Below, piece by piece: positions 45,722 through 54,242 of a DNA stretch of 64,000 bases. Numbering within the stretch: position 1 is the first letter of the stretch; each line of letters begins with the position of its first letter. The stretch covers positions 2,645,001-2,709,000 of the forward strand of contig NZ_CP077085.1 in NCBI RefSeq assembly GCF_014268455.2, given 5' to 3'. A program made the position numbers and the translations under genes. This stretch comes from Pseudomonas shahriarae (GTDB lineage Bacteria > Pseudomonadota > Gammaproteobacteria > Pseudomonadales > Pseudomonadaceae). Below the pieces are notes generated by a model. It did not search any database and was not told where the DNA came from. It saw only the letters and a list, made by a program, of their open reading frames with translations.

Positions 45722-45732
45722 CGGTCTTACCA
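45722..45732. promoter_or_regulatory. Candidate FCD-GntR operator, site 2 (CGGTCTTACCA)
   Basis: Shares the nine-base core GGTCTTACC with site 1, and its right half is a full ACCA. It lies between the divergent symporter and tag genes. Assignment to the adjacent regulators is inference. Confidence 0.4.
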
Positions 45733-45818
45733 GTTGCTCGGTAACCGTGATGCTTGAGCGGTTGGCGGTCTGGAAAATTTTTCGCTTATCATCCCCGGCT
45801 TGGCTGCTGAGGTGATGC

Positions 45819-46448
45819 ATGGACAAGCCTGGACTGACAACCGATGAAACGGGACTGACCCGTTGTACATGGCGAACGGCCGCTGCCGAGTACCCCGATT
45901 ACCACGATCACGAATGGGGTGTACCGGTTGCCGATGATAGGGCGCTGTACGAGAAAATCTGCCTGGAAGGCTTCCAGGCCGGCATGGCGTGGATCACCAT
46001 CCTGCGCAAGCGCGAGCATTTTCGCCGGGCGTTCGAGGGTTTTGATTTTCGCCGGGTGGCGCAGTACACCGAGCAGGATATCCAGCGCTTGATGGCCGAC
46101 CCCGGCATTGTGCGTAACCGGGCGAAAATCCTCTCGACCCTCAACAATGCGCGCAGGGCCTGTGAACTGGTGGATGAATACGGCTCGCTGGCGGCCTGGT
46201 TGTGGGCATTCGAGCCGGCGGCCGACGAGCGCCCGGCGGTGGTGGACATGGCCTATTGGACGGGCAACTCGACGTCACCGGCGTCGGTACGCTTGTCCAA
46301 GGCCTTGAAGAAGCGCGGCTGGACATTCGTCGGGCCGACGACGATGTATGCATTCATGCAGGCGATGGGGATGGTCAATGACCACCTGGAAGGCTGCGCC
46401 TGTCGGCAGCCGATTGAAGACCTGCGCCGCCAGTTCAGGCGCCCCTGA
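45819..46448 (+). CDS. tag: DNA-3-methyladenine glycosylase I
   Basis: A base-excision repair enzyme (209 residues) that releases 3-methyladenine from alkylated DNA. It shows the Tag signature throughout: LTRCTWRTAAAEYPDYHDHEWGVPV (zinc-binding Cys plus His), FEGFQAG-type LCLEGFQAGMAWITILRKREHFRRAF, the helix-hairpin region MADPGIVRNRAKILSTLNNA, and the C-terminal zinc ligands in MGMVNDHLEGCACRQPIEDL. GAGGTGA lies just before the ATG. The Tag-type second half KKRGWTFVGPTTMYAFMQAMG is intact. It stands alone, convergent with a MocR regulator only 29 bases away. Confidence 0.95.
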   Translation: MDKPGLTTDETGLTRCTWRTAAAEYPDYHDHEWGVPVADDRALYEKICLEGFQAGMAWITILRKREHFRRAFEGFDFRRVAQYTEQDIQRLMADPGIVRNRAKILSTLNNARRACELVDEYGSLAAWLWAFEPAADERPAVVDMAYWTGNSTSPASVRLSKALKKRGWTFVGPTTMYAFMQAMGMVNDHLEGCACRQPIEDLRRQFRRP

Positions 46449-46477
46449 GTCCTGAACTGGCAGGGCCTCCTTACTCC

Positions 46478-47911
46478 TCAGCCAATCTGCAACAGGATAT
46501 CGCGCACCTTGTCCAGGGATGGGTCGATATCCAGGGTCTCGATGGCGCCGAAGCCGAAGATCAAGCCACTACGCACCGGCGCCTGATGGAAAAACACGTC
46601 CAGTGGATACAGGCCGACTTCCACCTGGCGCGCCCGTTCGATCAGCAGGGGGATGTTCACGGGCACTTTGCACAGTGCGGCCAAGTGGAACCCGGCCACG
46701 CTGGGCACGGCTTCGAACCAGGGCGACAGGTCGCCGGCCAGGCGGCTGAGGATGCGTTCGCGGCGGGTGGTGTAGACCGCGTGACAACGCCGGATGTGCT
46801 TGAGCAGATAGCCTTCGCTGATGAACTTGGCCAGGGCCCATTGCGGCAGTGTCGAGCTGTGCTGGTCGCTCAGTTGCTTGGCCTTGAGTACCGCGCCGCG
46901 GATGGCCGGTGGCAGCACCGTGTAGCCCAGGCGCAGCTCTGGGAGCAGGGTCTTGGAGAAGGTTCCGACATAGGCGACGATGCCTCGTGTATCCATGCTT
47001 TGCAGGGCGTCGGCGGGGCGGCCTTCGTAGCGGAACTCACTGTCGTAGTCGTCCTCGATGACAATTGCGCCCAGCGCCAGCGCCCGTTCCAGCAGCGCTT
47101 CGCGGCGCGGCAGGCTCATGGGGATACCCAATGGAAACTGGTGGGACGGGGTGACGTAGATCAGTCGGGTGCCTTCGGGAATCAACTCGACCTGGATCCC
47201 TTGCGCGTCCAGCGGCACGCCGGCCACCGTGGCGCCCATGGCTTCGAAAAGCAGGCGCGCCGGGGCGTAGCCGGGGTCTTCCATGGCGACGATGCTGCCC
47301 GGTTCCAGCACCACGCGGGCGATCAGGTCCAGTGCCTGCTGGGCACCGTTGCACACCACAATGTCGTCGTCGCAGCAGTTGACCCCACGGGAAAAGGCGA
47401 TATGCCCGGCAATCGCATTGCGCAAGGCCGGCAAGCCCTCGGGCTGGCCGTAGAAACCACTGTTTTTGGCAATGCGGCGCAGAGCGTCCTGGGTGCAACG
47501 TCGCCATTCGTCCTGGGGGAACAGGCTGCGGGTGGTGGCGCCACCGATGAACTCGCAGCGCAACGTGCTTTCGCGTGTCGGATGGCGCATGGGCGAGGGC
47601 AGGGCCTGCCACTTGGCCAGGTTGGCGGCGCAGGCCAGGTCGGCTGCACTTTGCAGGCCCTTTGGCCGCAGCGCATGGGGGGTGACGAAGGTGCCACGGC
47701 CGATCTTGCCGATCAGCAGGCCTTCGTAGGTCAGGGTGGTGTAGGTGTCGGACACGGTCTTGCGCGACACCCCCAACTGCTCGGCCAGCAAGCGGCTGGG
47801 GGGCAACTGCGCGCCAGCGGCCAGGCGTCCTGATTCAATCGCGTCGCGCAGTTGCTGGTAAAGCTGTTCGGCCAGGTCCTTGCGGCCCTGGATGACGACG
47901 TGCAGTTCCAT
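46478..47911 (-). CDS. MocR-family regulator (GntR helix-turn-helix fused to PLP aminotransferase-like domain)
   Basis: 477 residues. The N-terminal GntR winged helix (about 12-80: LAEQLYQQLRDAIESGRL, LPPSRLLAEQLGVSRKTVSDTYTTL, LIGKIGRGTFV) is joined to a fold-type I aminotransferase-like domain. That domain shows GAQQALDLIARVVL, EDPGYAPARLLFEAMGA, VIEDDYDSEFRYEGRP and the PLP-lysine region YVGTFSKTLLPELRLGY. MocR proteins bind PLP and usually regulate a divergent gene for vitamin B6, GABA or amino acid metabolism. No obvious target is adjacent here: downstream is convergent tag, and upstream lies a REPIN and then an SDR gene on the same strand. The effector is unknown. Confidence 0.9.
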   Translation of the reverse strand: MELHVVIQGRKDLAEQLYQQLRDAIESGRLAAGAQLPPSRLLAEQLGVSRKTVSDTYTTLTYEGLLIGKIGRGTFVTPHALRPKGLQSAADLACAANLAKWQALPSPMRHPTRESTLRCEFIGGATTRSLFPQDEWRRCTQDALRRIAKNSGFYGQPEGLPALRNAIAGHIAFSRGVNCCDDDIVVCNGAQQALDLIARVVLEPGSIVAMEDPGYAPARLLFEAMGATVAGVPLDAQGIQVELIPEGTRLIYVTPSHQFPLGIPMSLPRREALLERALALGAIVIEDDYDSEFRYEGRPADALQSMDTRGIVAYVGTFSKTLLPELRLGYTVLPPAIRGAVLKAKQLSDQHSSTLPQWALAKFISEGYLLKHIRRCHAVYTTRRERILSRLAGDLSPWFEAVPSVAGFHLAALCKVPVNIPLLIERARQVEVGLYPLDVFFHQAPVRSGLIFGFGAIETLDIDPSLDKVRDILLQIG

Positions 47912-47976
47912 GTTTCATTCCGAGGCGGTCAATTCTGCCAAGGTTACTCGTATGTACCGGCCACGCCGATCAAAAA

Positions 47977-48066
47977 TGTGGGAGCGGGCTTGCTCGCGAA
48001 AGCAGTGGGTCAGTCAACATCAATGTTTGCTGGGCCGACGTCTTCGCGAGCAAGCCCGCTCCCACA
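47977..48066. repeat. REPIN between SDR and MocR genes
   Basis: A symmetric 90-base palindrome: tgtgggagcgggcttgctcg at the left and its exact mirror cgagcaagcccgctcccaca at the right, extended inward by cgaa/ttcg. Both arms are of the gctcgcgaa type. Confidence 0.9.
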
Positions 48067-48076
48067 CAAGCGTGGG

Positions 48077-48844
48077 TCAGGAGAGGAAGCCACCGTCCAC
48101 ATTCAGCGAAACACCCGTGGTGTAGGTCGAGGCATCGCTGGCCAGGTACAGCACCGCGCCGGCCATTTCACTGGGGTCGGCCACGCGCTTGAGCGGGATC
48201 TGGGCCAGGGCCATGTTCAGGATCGACTCGTTTTTCACCAGGGCCGAGGCAAACTTGGTGTCGGTCAGGCCCGGCAGCAGGGCGTTGCAGCGGATGCCGA
48301 ACGGCGCGCATTCCTTGGCAAACACCTTGGTCATATTGATCACGGCGGCCTTGGTCACCGAGTAGATGCCCTGGAAGTGCCCCGGGGAAATGCCGTTGAT
48401 CGAGGCCACGTTGATGATGCTGCCGCCACCGTTGTCACGCATCAGCTTGCCGGCTTCCACTGACATGAAGAAGTAGCCACGGATGTTCACGTCGACGGTT
48501 TTCTGGAACGCGCCGAGGTCGGTGTCCAGCACGTTGCAGAACTGGGGGTTGGTCGCGGCGTTGTTGACCAGGATGTCCAGGCGCCCGAACTGCTGGCGAA
48601 TGCCGGCAAACACCTCGCTGATCTGCTCCATCTCGCCGATATGGCAGGCAATGGCCGTGGCCTTGCCGCCGGCGGCGATGATTGCATCGGCCACGTGCTG
48701 GCAGCCGTCGATCTTGCGGCTCGAGACAATCACGTGGGCACCTTGCTGGGCCAGCAGCTTGGCGATGGCCTCACCAATGCCACGGCTGGCCCCGGAAACA
48801 AACGCGATCTTGCCATCGAGGTCGAACAGATGAGTCTTGGACAT
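48077..48844 (-). CDS. SDR-family oxidoreductase
   Basis: A 255-residue short-chain dehydrogenase from the ATG at 48844 (AAGGA seven bases upstream). The Rossmann motif is FVSGASRGIGEAIAKLL, with NNAA in ILVNNAATNPQ, catalytic Ser in INVASINGISPG and Tyr/Lys in YSVTKAAVINM; it ends with the usual TGVSLNVDGGFLS. The first two genes of this run, an acyl-CoA-dehydrogenase-associated phosphotransferase and this SDR, are transcribed together with a gap of 17 bases. Neighbours of this kind are common in fatty acid or aromatic acyl-CoA catabolic gene sets. The specific substrate is not known; a 3-hydroxyacyl or secondary alcohol is plausible. Confidence 0.9.
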   Translation of the reverse strand: MSKTHLFDLDGKIAFVSGASRGIGEAIAKLLAQQGAHVIVSSRKIDGCQHVADAIIAAGGKATAIACHIGEMEQISEVFAGIRQQFGRLDILVNNAATNPQFCNVLDTDLGAFQKTVDVNIRGYFFMSVEAGKLMRDNGGGSIINVASINGISPGHFQGIYSVTKAAVINMTKVFAKECAPFGIRCNALLPGLTDTKFASALVKNESILNMALAQIPLKRVADPSEMAGAVLYLASDASTYTTGVSLNVDGGFLS

Positions 48845-48861
48845 GGTGGTTCCTTGTCGGG

Positions 48862-49929
48862 TCAGAGGGTGGATTTGTGGATGACGTTCAGACTCATCTG
48901 TTCCAGCAGCGTGTTCATGCGGATGAACTGCGCGAAACGTTTGTCCTGGGTCTGGCCATGGAAGAAGCGGTAGTAGATCTGCTGCACGATGCCGGCCAGA
49001 CGGAACAGGCCGTAGGTGTAGTAGAAGTCGAAATTGTCGATCTGGATGCCGGAGCGCTCGGCGTAGTAATCGACAAACTGGCGGCGGGTCAGCATGCCGG
49101 GGGCGTTGCTCGGTTGGCGGCGCATCAGTTGCACGGGCGCCGGGTCGGCGGCTTCGATCCAGTAGGCGAGGCTGTTGCCCAGGTCCATCAGCGGGTCGCC
49201 CAGGGTGGTCAGCTCCCAATCCAGCACGCCAATGATTTGCATCGGGTTGTTGGGGTCGAGGATCACATTGTCGAAGCGATAGTCGTTGTGCACGATGCTC
49301 GAGGTCGGATGATCGGCGGGCATCTTGTCGTTGAGCCAGGCACGCACGGCTTCCCATTTCGGGGCGTCGGGGGTCAGGGCTTTTTCGTAGCGCTCGCTCC
49401 AGCCGCGAATCTGGCGTTGCACATAACCTTCAGGCTTGCCCAGGTCGGCCAGGCCGCACGCGCTGTAGTCGACCTGGTGCAGTTCGACGAACTTGTCGAT
49501 AAAGCTCTTGCACAAGGCTTCGGTGCGCGCCGCGTCCAGGCCCAGCTCCGGCGGCAGGTCCGAGCGCAGGATGATGCCCTTGACCCGTTCCATCACGTAA
49601 AACTCGGCGCCGATCACCGATTCGTCGGTGCAGTGCACGTAGGCTTTGGGGCAATAGGGGAAGCCATCCTTGAGCTGGTTGAGGATGCGGAACTCACGGC
49701 CCATGTCATGGGCCGACTTGGCCTTGTGGCCAAACGGCGGGCGGCGCAGGACGAATTCCTGTTCGGGGTATTCCAGCAGGTAGGTCAGGTTGGAGGCGCC
49801 GCCTGGAAACTGGCTGATTCTGGCGCTGCCACTCAGGCCTGGGATATGGGCCTTGAGGTAGGGGTCGATGAGGCTGGCATCCAGTTCTTCGCCTGGGCGA
49901 ATCTGGGTGGATTGGTCATTGAGCGCCAT
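48862..49929 (-). CDS. Phosphotransferase family protein (ACAD10/APH-like)
   Basis: 355 residues with the aminoglycoside-phosphotransferase fold. The Gly-rich/nucleotide region is ISQFPGGASNLTYLLEY. The catalytic loop SIVHNDYRFDNVILD (HxDxxxxN: here HNDYRFDN) and the metal-binding IIGVLDWELTTLGDPLMDLGNSLAYW are both intact. The closest known architecture is the kinase-like domain of ACAD10-type proteins, which are implicated in phosphorylating hydroxy-acyl intermediates. It is not expected to confer antibiotic resistance. It is followed by an SDR gene in the same operon. The start codon at 49929 precedes the conserved IRPGEELD segment. Confidence 0.88.
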   Translation of the reverse strand: MALNDQSTQIRPGEELDASLIDPYLKAHIPGLSGSARISQFPGGASNLTYLLEYPEQEFVLRRPPFGHKAKSAHDMGREFRILNQLKDGFPYCPKAYVHCTDESVIGAEFYVMERVKGIILRSDLPPELGLDAARTEALCKSFIDKFVELHQVDYSACGLADLGKPEGYVQRQIRGWSERYEKALTPDAPKWEAVRAWLNDKMPADHPTSSIVHNDYRFDNVILDPNNPMQIIGVLDWELTTLGDPLMDLGNSLAYWIEAADPAPVQLMRRQPSNAPGMLTRRQFVDYYAERSGIQIDNFDFYYTYGLFRLAGIVQQIYYRFFHGQTQDKRFAQFIRMNTLLEQMSLNVIHKSTL

Positions 49930-50058
49930 GCTTATCCCTTTTGCTTATTCTTGAGGCCTTGGACTATTGGCTAATCTAATGCGCACAGCCAACCTGCCAC
50001 AAGGCTGTGGTGGCTTAATAGGCTAGCGTGTTGGACGACAATCAGCGTGCCTGATCGG

Positions 50059-51012
50059 TCATTTTTCGGGCGGGGGCAAGGCAACCGGTGTGAGTACCGG
50101 GCGCCCGGCGAAGTGTTCCACGAGGTTTTCGGCGACCCTTTGCACGGTGTCATGGGCCGCTTCGGGCGACAGGCCGGCGACATGGGAGGTGAGCACCGTA
50201 TTGCCCAGGCGCTTGAGGGCGTCGGGCACCTGGGGCTCGTCGTCGAACACATCCAGGGCCGCGCCGCCGATACGGCGTTGCTCAAGGGCGGCCACCAGGT
50301 CGGCGGTCACCACCACGCTGCCGCGGCCGATGTTCACCAGGTAGCCGTGGGGTCCCAAGGCGTCCAGGGCCTGGCGGTCGATCAGGTGGTACGTGCCGAC
50401 GCCGCCGGGGGTGGCCAGCACCAGGAAGTCCGAGTTACGCGCCAGTTCCACGGCGCTGGCGCAGTAGGTGTAGTCCACGTCATCGCGGGGCTGGCGGTTG
50501 TGATAACTGACTTCCATGCCAAACCCGAGGGCGGCGCGCCTGGCGATCTCCAGGCCTACCGCGCCGAGGCCGAGGATGCCCAGCTGTTTGCCGGCGAGGG
50601 ACGGGCGCATCACCTTGGGCCATTCGCCACGTCGCACGGCCGCGTCTGTCTGGGGAATGCCGCGTACCAGCGCCAGCAACAAGGCCATGGCGTGGTCGGC
50701 CACTGAGGGCGCGTTTACCCCGGCACCGTTGGTGACCACAATCTTGCGATTGCTCGCCGCCTGCAGGTCGACATGCTCATAGCCGGCACCGATCACGCAG
50801 ATGATTTCCAGCAGTGGCAGGGCGGCGATCTCCTCGGCATACAACCCCAGTGGACCACGGGTCAGCACGGCACGGATCTGCCCGCCATGGGTCTTGATCG
50901 CCTGGGCGCGTTCTGCGGGGGTTGGCGCCAGAATCACATGAAAGTCGTTGCTCTCGATGATGGGCAGGTATTCATTGATGGTTTCAACCAGGACCAGAAC
51001 AGTGGCGGGCAT
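50059..51012 (-). CDS. D-isomer-specific 2-hydroxyacid dehydrogenase
   Basis: 317 residues from the ATG at 51012 (MPATVLVLVETINEYLP); the open frame runs upstream, but that part has no ribosome-binding site or homologous look. The NAD(P)-binding domain has LGILGLGAVGLEIARRAALGFGMEVSYHNR. The catalytic Arg is in VNIGRGSVV, with the Glu in ALDVFDDEPQVP and the His in SHVAGLS. Length and motifs fit the glyoxylate/hydroxypyruvate reductase (GhrB/hydroxyphenylpyruvate reductase-like) branch. It acts in the cytoplasm to reduce 2-keto acids to D-2-hydroxy acids. It is monocistronic; its upstream neighbour is a low-GC secreted gene ending 156 bases away. Confidence 0.9.
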   Translation of the reverse strand: MPATVLVLVETINEYLPIIESNDFHVILAPTPAERAQAIKTHGGQIRAVLTRGPLGLYAEEIAALPLLEIICVIGAGYEHVDLQAASNRKIVVTNGAGVNAPSVADHAMALLLALVRGIPQTDAAVRRGEWPKVMRPSLAGKQLGILGLGAVGLEIARRAALGFGMEVSYHNRQPRDDVDYTYCASAVELARNSDFLVLATPGGVGTYHLIDRQALDALGPHGYLVNIGRGSVVVTADLVAALEQRRIGGAALDVFDDEPQVPDALKRLGNTVLTSHVAGLSPEAAHDTVQRVAENLVEHFAGRPVLTPVALPPPEK

Positions 51013-51168
51013 GGGGCAGCTCTTGTTGTGGGGTTTGATCTCTGGAGTATGCGGTATTTTTTGTAGTACGAATGCCCGCAGATGAAAGATGCTTCCTCGA
51101 TGGGAGGCCTTGGCATGGGGATGCCAGCGTCGGCGCAGGCTGCAGACGCTGGGCATTCGTGGGGGGCG

Positions 51169-51600
51169 TTACTGGGTTTGTCTTACCTTGTTCTGTTCTG
51201 CCTGGGCGATTTCCCGGAAATCATAGGTGGGGAAAAACTCGGTCCGGTAGGTGCCCCATGCAGCATTTTCCAGTGCCAGATTGACCGCTGACAACCGAGA
51301 GGCGGGTAGGCGCAGGACGATGACTTGGCCGATTCCCATGGTGATGTTCCAACTGACGACTTCTACTCCCTCCGGTGGAAATACTTTGTAGAAATCCTGC
51401 TTGGCGAGTTGCGCCCTTAGTTCGCTTAATGGGCGGGATTGATCATGTTTGAGAAATACCGTCAACATAATTGCATTTTCGGGTGTGGCGTGCGGTATTT
51501 TTGCTGTCGCGGGGGCTGAGGGTTGCGCATTGGCGCCGCTGGAAAGAAGGGCGGACAACCATACGGTGGATATTAATAACGACTTGAGTTGAGTTTTCAT
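51169..51600 (-). CDS. Small secreted hypothetical protein
   Basis: 143 residues with a signal peptide (KSLLISTVWLSALLSSGANAQ, cleavage after ANA). The mature part reads NAIMLTVFLKHDQSRPLSELRAQLAKQDFYKVFPPEGVEVVSWNITMGIGQVIVLRLP; the alternating pattern suggests a ferredoxin-like alpha/beta fold of the sort seen in small periplasmic sensor or inhibitor domains. I do not recognise the family. The coding sequence and the flanks are AT-richer than neighbouring housekeeping genes. It lies 79 bases downstream of another secreted gene on the same strand and may be co-transcribed with it. Confidence 0.7.
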   Translation of the reverse strand: MKTQLKSLLISTVWLSALLSSGANAQPSAPATAKIPHATPENAIMLTVFLKHDQSRPLSELRAQLAKQDFYKVFPPEGVEVVSWNITMGIGQVIVLRLPASRLSAVNLALENAAWGTYRTEFFPTYDFREIAQAEQNKVRQTQ

Positions 51601-51679
51601 AAGAGGCGTCTTTTTATTGTTTTATGGATTTTTGAAGTAAGTAGTCAAAGCCTGATGGTATCTGGCAGGTCAAGAATAC

Positions 51680-52174
51680 TCAGTGGGAGGTGGAGGTTTT
51701 GATCGGCCCGTTGTAAGGCGCATGGACCACGTAGATACGAACTTTCTCGTTGGTCTCGACCATGTCCCGGGGCACTTCCCGCGAATAGGTGAACTCTTGG
51801 TTGTTGAGGACCTCAAGCCGCCTGACCACTGTTCTGGCAGGGCCCTTGTCTGGTACCAGGATATGGGTGGTTTTGTCGCCTGTGACCAGAAAGTAACCGC
51901 CACCGCCATTGTCATACTTTGACAGCCCGGTGTCGGCATAGAAAAACTCATAGCGATTACGCTCGGGGTCCCACATGGAGATGCCAACCACGCCCGGATA
52001 CTTGTCCTTGACGTCAATTTGCGGGGCGCCTTCTATATAGACTTTGGTGGTCAGCCACTGGGGCGAAGAAGCGAGTGCGCGGATGTCGGAGTTTGTCGAT
52101 TGTGCCTGGCTGGAAAGTGGAGCGAGCAGTCCAGCGAGAAGTAGACCTGTAAAAACGGCATGGCATTTTCGCAT
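51680..52174 (-). CDS. Secreted DUF4822-like protein
   Basis: 164 residues from the ATG at 52174, with AGGA eight bases before it; upstream in-frame sequence lacks coding character. The signal peptide is CHAVFTGLLLAGLLAPLSSQAQ. The mature domain (SSPQWLTTKVYIEGAPQIDVKDKYPGVVGISMWDPERNRYEFFY...) and its ending NNQEFTYSREVP...IYVVHAPYNGP resemble DUF4822, a family of small secreted proteins of unknown function; this match is from memory. It precedes the 143-residue secreted gene. The AT-rich 316-base region upstream contains its promoter. Confidence 0.7.
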   Translation of the reverse strand: MRKCHAVFTGLLLAGLLAPLSSQAQSTNSDIRALASSPQWLTTKVYIEGAPQIDVKDKYPGVVGISMWDPERNRYEFFYADTGLSKYDNGGGGYFLVTGDKTTHILVPDKGPARTVVRRLEVLNNQEFTYSREVPRDMVETNEKVRIYVVHAPYNGPIKTSTSH

Positions 52175-52490
52175 TGGATAATTCCTACATGGGGCGTGGG
52201 TTTTTATTCTTGTATTTGGTTGGGTATTGCTTGGGCCCGGCAGTGACGGAATATAAATGTGCTGGCAGGTGCTATCAATGCCTGGGTATATGTTTGTAAC
52301 AAATCCATGGGCAATCATTTAAAAAATATTCAAATGCTCGCTGTGAAGTAGGGGGATTCCTACAAATAAGCTGGTGAGATATAGATTGCGATAAGTATAT
52401 AAATTCTATGTTTAAAGGGGCGGCTATCTATAGGGTTGTTGCCTGATTAAACGCATTTGCGCCACCCCCATTCCTCAGTTTCGCCAATCT
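52175..52490. other. AT-rich gene-free stretch
   Basis: 316 bases between two genes on the minus strand. It contains A/T-rich patches such as catttaaaaaatattcaaatg and gtatataaattctatg. It should hold the promoter of the DUF4822-like gene. No repeat, RNA or palindrome of note is seen. Confidence 0.4.
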
Positions 52491-52685
52491 TTAGCCGATT
52501 CGCGGGGTGGGTATCAGTGTGTTGCGAGGCTTGGGCGCGGCGGCGTATTCAATGCCGTTGAATGTGAAGGTGTCAGACTGTTGTTGCTTGGGCTTGTCTT
52601 GGGCGGCGATTTGATCGGCGATGTGGGTCGATACGCTATCGACCAACTGGCCAGCGTTGAAAATGTTCAGGCTTGAAGTCGTCAT
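52491..52685 (-). CDS. Short hypothetical protein
   Basis: A 64-residue protein from the ATG at 52685, with TGGAG eight bases upstream; an earlier in-frame Met at 52760 lacks such a site. The N-terminal half is amphipathic (LNIFNAGQLVDSVSTHIADQIAAQD), the middle is Gln/Lys-rich and the end is Pro-rich (AAAPKPRNTLIPTPRIG). There is no signal peptide, cysteine or membrane helix. I do not recognise the family. It is divergent from sdaC with 237 bases between, and lies next to two secreted genes of similar AT-rich composition. Confidence 0.6.
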   Translation of the reverse strand: MTTSSLNIFNAGQLVDSVSTHIADQIAAQDKPKQQQSDTFTFNGIEYAAAPKPRNTLIPTPRIG

Positions 52686-52922
52686 GCTTGAATCTCCAGG
52701 TTTTGTAGTAGAGCTTGCATTGAGTGGGCGATGGGGGCGTAACGTTCCTGATTCCAACAATTTGTGGTCAATCGACTGGCTCTGCTCCGTACAACCATTC
52801 CTCAGCTAAGTCTTTGCTTATTCAAGTGAATCCCGGACAATCGCGCCCCTGTTACGGTCGTGGCGCTGCCTGTCAGGTTTTTCTGACTCGCCGCGATCGT
52901 ATGAAAGTGGAGAACCGAGCGG

Positions 52923-54200
52923 ATGAATGATCAGGCCAATAGCGTCGATGAACGCTACGCAACGACACCTGTAACCCTCACGGGCTGGAGCCGCCAGGAC
53001 ACGACCTGGATGCTTGGCCTGTTCGGCACGGCGATTGGCGCCGGCACCTTGTTTCTGCCCATCAACGCAGGCCTGGGCGGCTTCTGGCCGTTGCTGATCC
53101 TCGCGCTGTTGGCGTTCCCCATGACCTACTACGCACACCGTGGCCTGACCCGCTTTGTGCTGTCGGGGCGTGCGGGCTCGGACATCACTGAGGTGGTTGA
53201 AGAGCATTTCGGCATCAAGGCCGGTGCTTTGATCACCTTGCTGTACTTCTTTGCGATCTTCCCGATCCTGCTGATCTACAGCGTGGCGCTGACCAATACC
53301 GTCGCAAGCTTTATGTCGCACCAACTGCACATCGAGCCACCGCCACGGGCGCTGCTGTCGTTTGTGCTGATCCTGGGCCTGCTGGCCGTGGTGCGTTGCG
53401 GCGAGCAGGTGATCGTCAAGGCCATGAGCCTGATGGTCTATCCGTTTATTGTTGCCTTGCTGTTTCTGGCGGTGTACCTGGTTCCGCACTGGAATGGCGG
53501 CATCCTCAGCACGGCCAGCACCGTTCCGGCACCGTCGGCGCTGCTGCACACCCTGTGGCTGGCGATTCCGGTGATGGTGTTCTCGTTCAACCACTCGCCG
53601 ATCATCTCGGCCTTCGCCGTTGACCAGAAACGCCAGTACGGCGCCCACGCCGAAGAGCGCAGCTCGCAGATCCTGTCCCGTGCCCACTTGTTGATGGTGG
53701 CGATGGTGATGTTCTTCGTGTTCAGCTGTGTGCTGACCCTGTCACCGGCCCAACTGGCCGAAGCCAAGGCGCAGAACCTGTCGATCCTGTCTTACCTGGC
53801 CAACCACTTCGATAACCCGACCATCGCCTTTGCCGCGCCATTGATTGCGTTTGTGGCGATTGCCAAGTCCTTCCTGGGCCACTACATCGGCGCCAGCGAA
53901 GGCCTCAAGGGCCTGATCGTCAAGAGCGGCCGCCGCCCGGGCGCCAAGGCCCTGGACCGCATGACTGCTGGCTTTATGCTGGTGGTGTGCTGGATCATCG
54001 CCACCCTGAACCCGAGCATCCTGGGGATGATCGAGACCCTGGGTGGGCCGATCATTGCTTCGATCCTGTTCCTGATGCCGATGTACGCGATCCGCAAGGT
54101 GCCGGCCATGGCCAAGTACCGTGGGCAGATGTCCAATGTGTTCGTGACCCTGGTCGGCCTGGTCGCCATCTCTTCGCTGATTTACTCGCTGATCCCTTGA
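52923..54200 (+). CDS. sdaC: Serine transporter of the HAAAP family
   Basis: A 425-residue inner-membrane H+/serine symporter with strong resemblance to E. coli SdaC: TTWMLGLFGTAIGAGTLFLPINAG at the N-terminus, AFPMTYYAHRGLTRFVLSG, ITEVVEEHFGIKAGALITLLYFFAIFPILLIYSVALTNTV, LWLAIPVMVFSFNHSPIISAFAV, ISILSYLANHF-like LSILSYLANHFDNPTIAF, and the closing NPSILGMIETLGGPIIASILFLMPMYAIRKVPAM. About eleven hydrophobic segments are seen. It imports L-serine, possibly also threonine. It is monocistronic. Its terminator hairpin (54250-54287) lies inside the end of the convergent rhlI gene. Confidence 0.92.
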   Translation: MNDQANSVDERYATTPVTLTGWSRQDTTWMLGLFGTAIGAGTLFLPINAGLGGFWPLLILALLAFPMTYYAHRGLTRFVLSGRAGSDITEVVEEHFGIKAGALITLLYFFAIFPILLIYSVALTNTVASFMSHQLHIEPPPRALLSFVLILGLLAVVRCGEQVIVKAMSLMVYPFIVALLFLAVYLVPHWNGGILSTASTVPAPSALLHTLWLAIPVMVFSFNHSPIISAFAVDQKRQYGAHAEERSSQILSRAHLLMVAMVMFFVFSCVLTLSPAQLAEAKAQNLSILSYLANHFDNPTIAFAAPLIAFVAIAKSFLGHYIGASEGLKGLIVKSGRRPGAKALDRMTAGFMLVVCWIIATLNPSILGMIETLGGPIIASILFLMPMYAIRKVPAMAKYRGQMSNVFVTLVGLVAISSLIYSLIP

Positions 54201-54242
54201 TGTGATCAGCGCCGGCGACCTCGGCGTTACTCATATCTCTAG

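Noticed and set aside
48845..49357. Long N-terminal extension of the SDR frame
   Set aside because: It is antisense to the phosphotransferase gene; the ATG at 48844 has a good ribosome-binding site and starts the conserved SDR fold.
48862..49929. Antibiotic-resistance aminoglycoside kinase
   Set aside because: The fold is related, but the sequence and the SDR neighbour fit the ACAD10-like metabolic phosphotransferase group.
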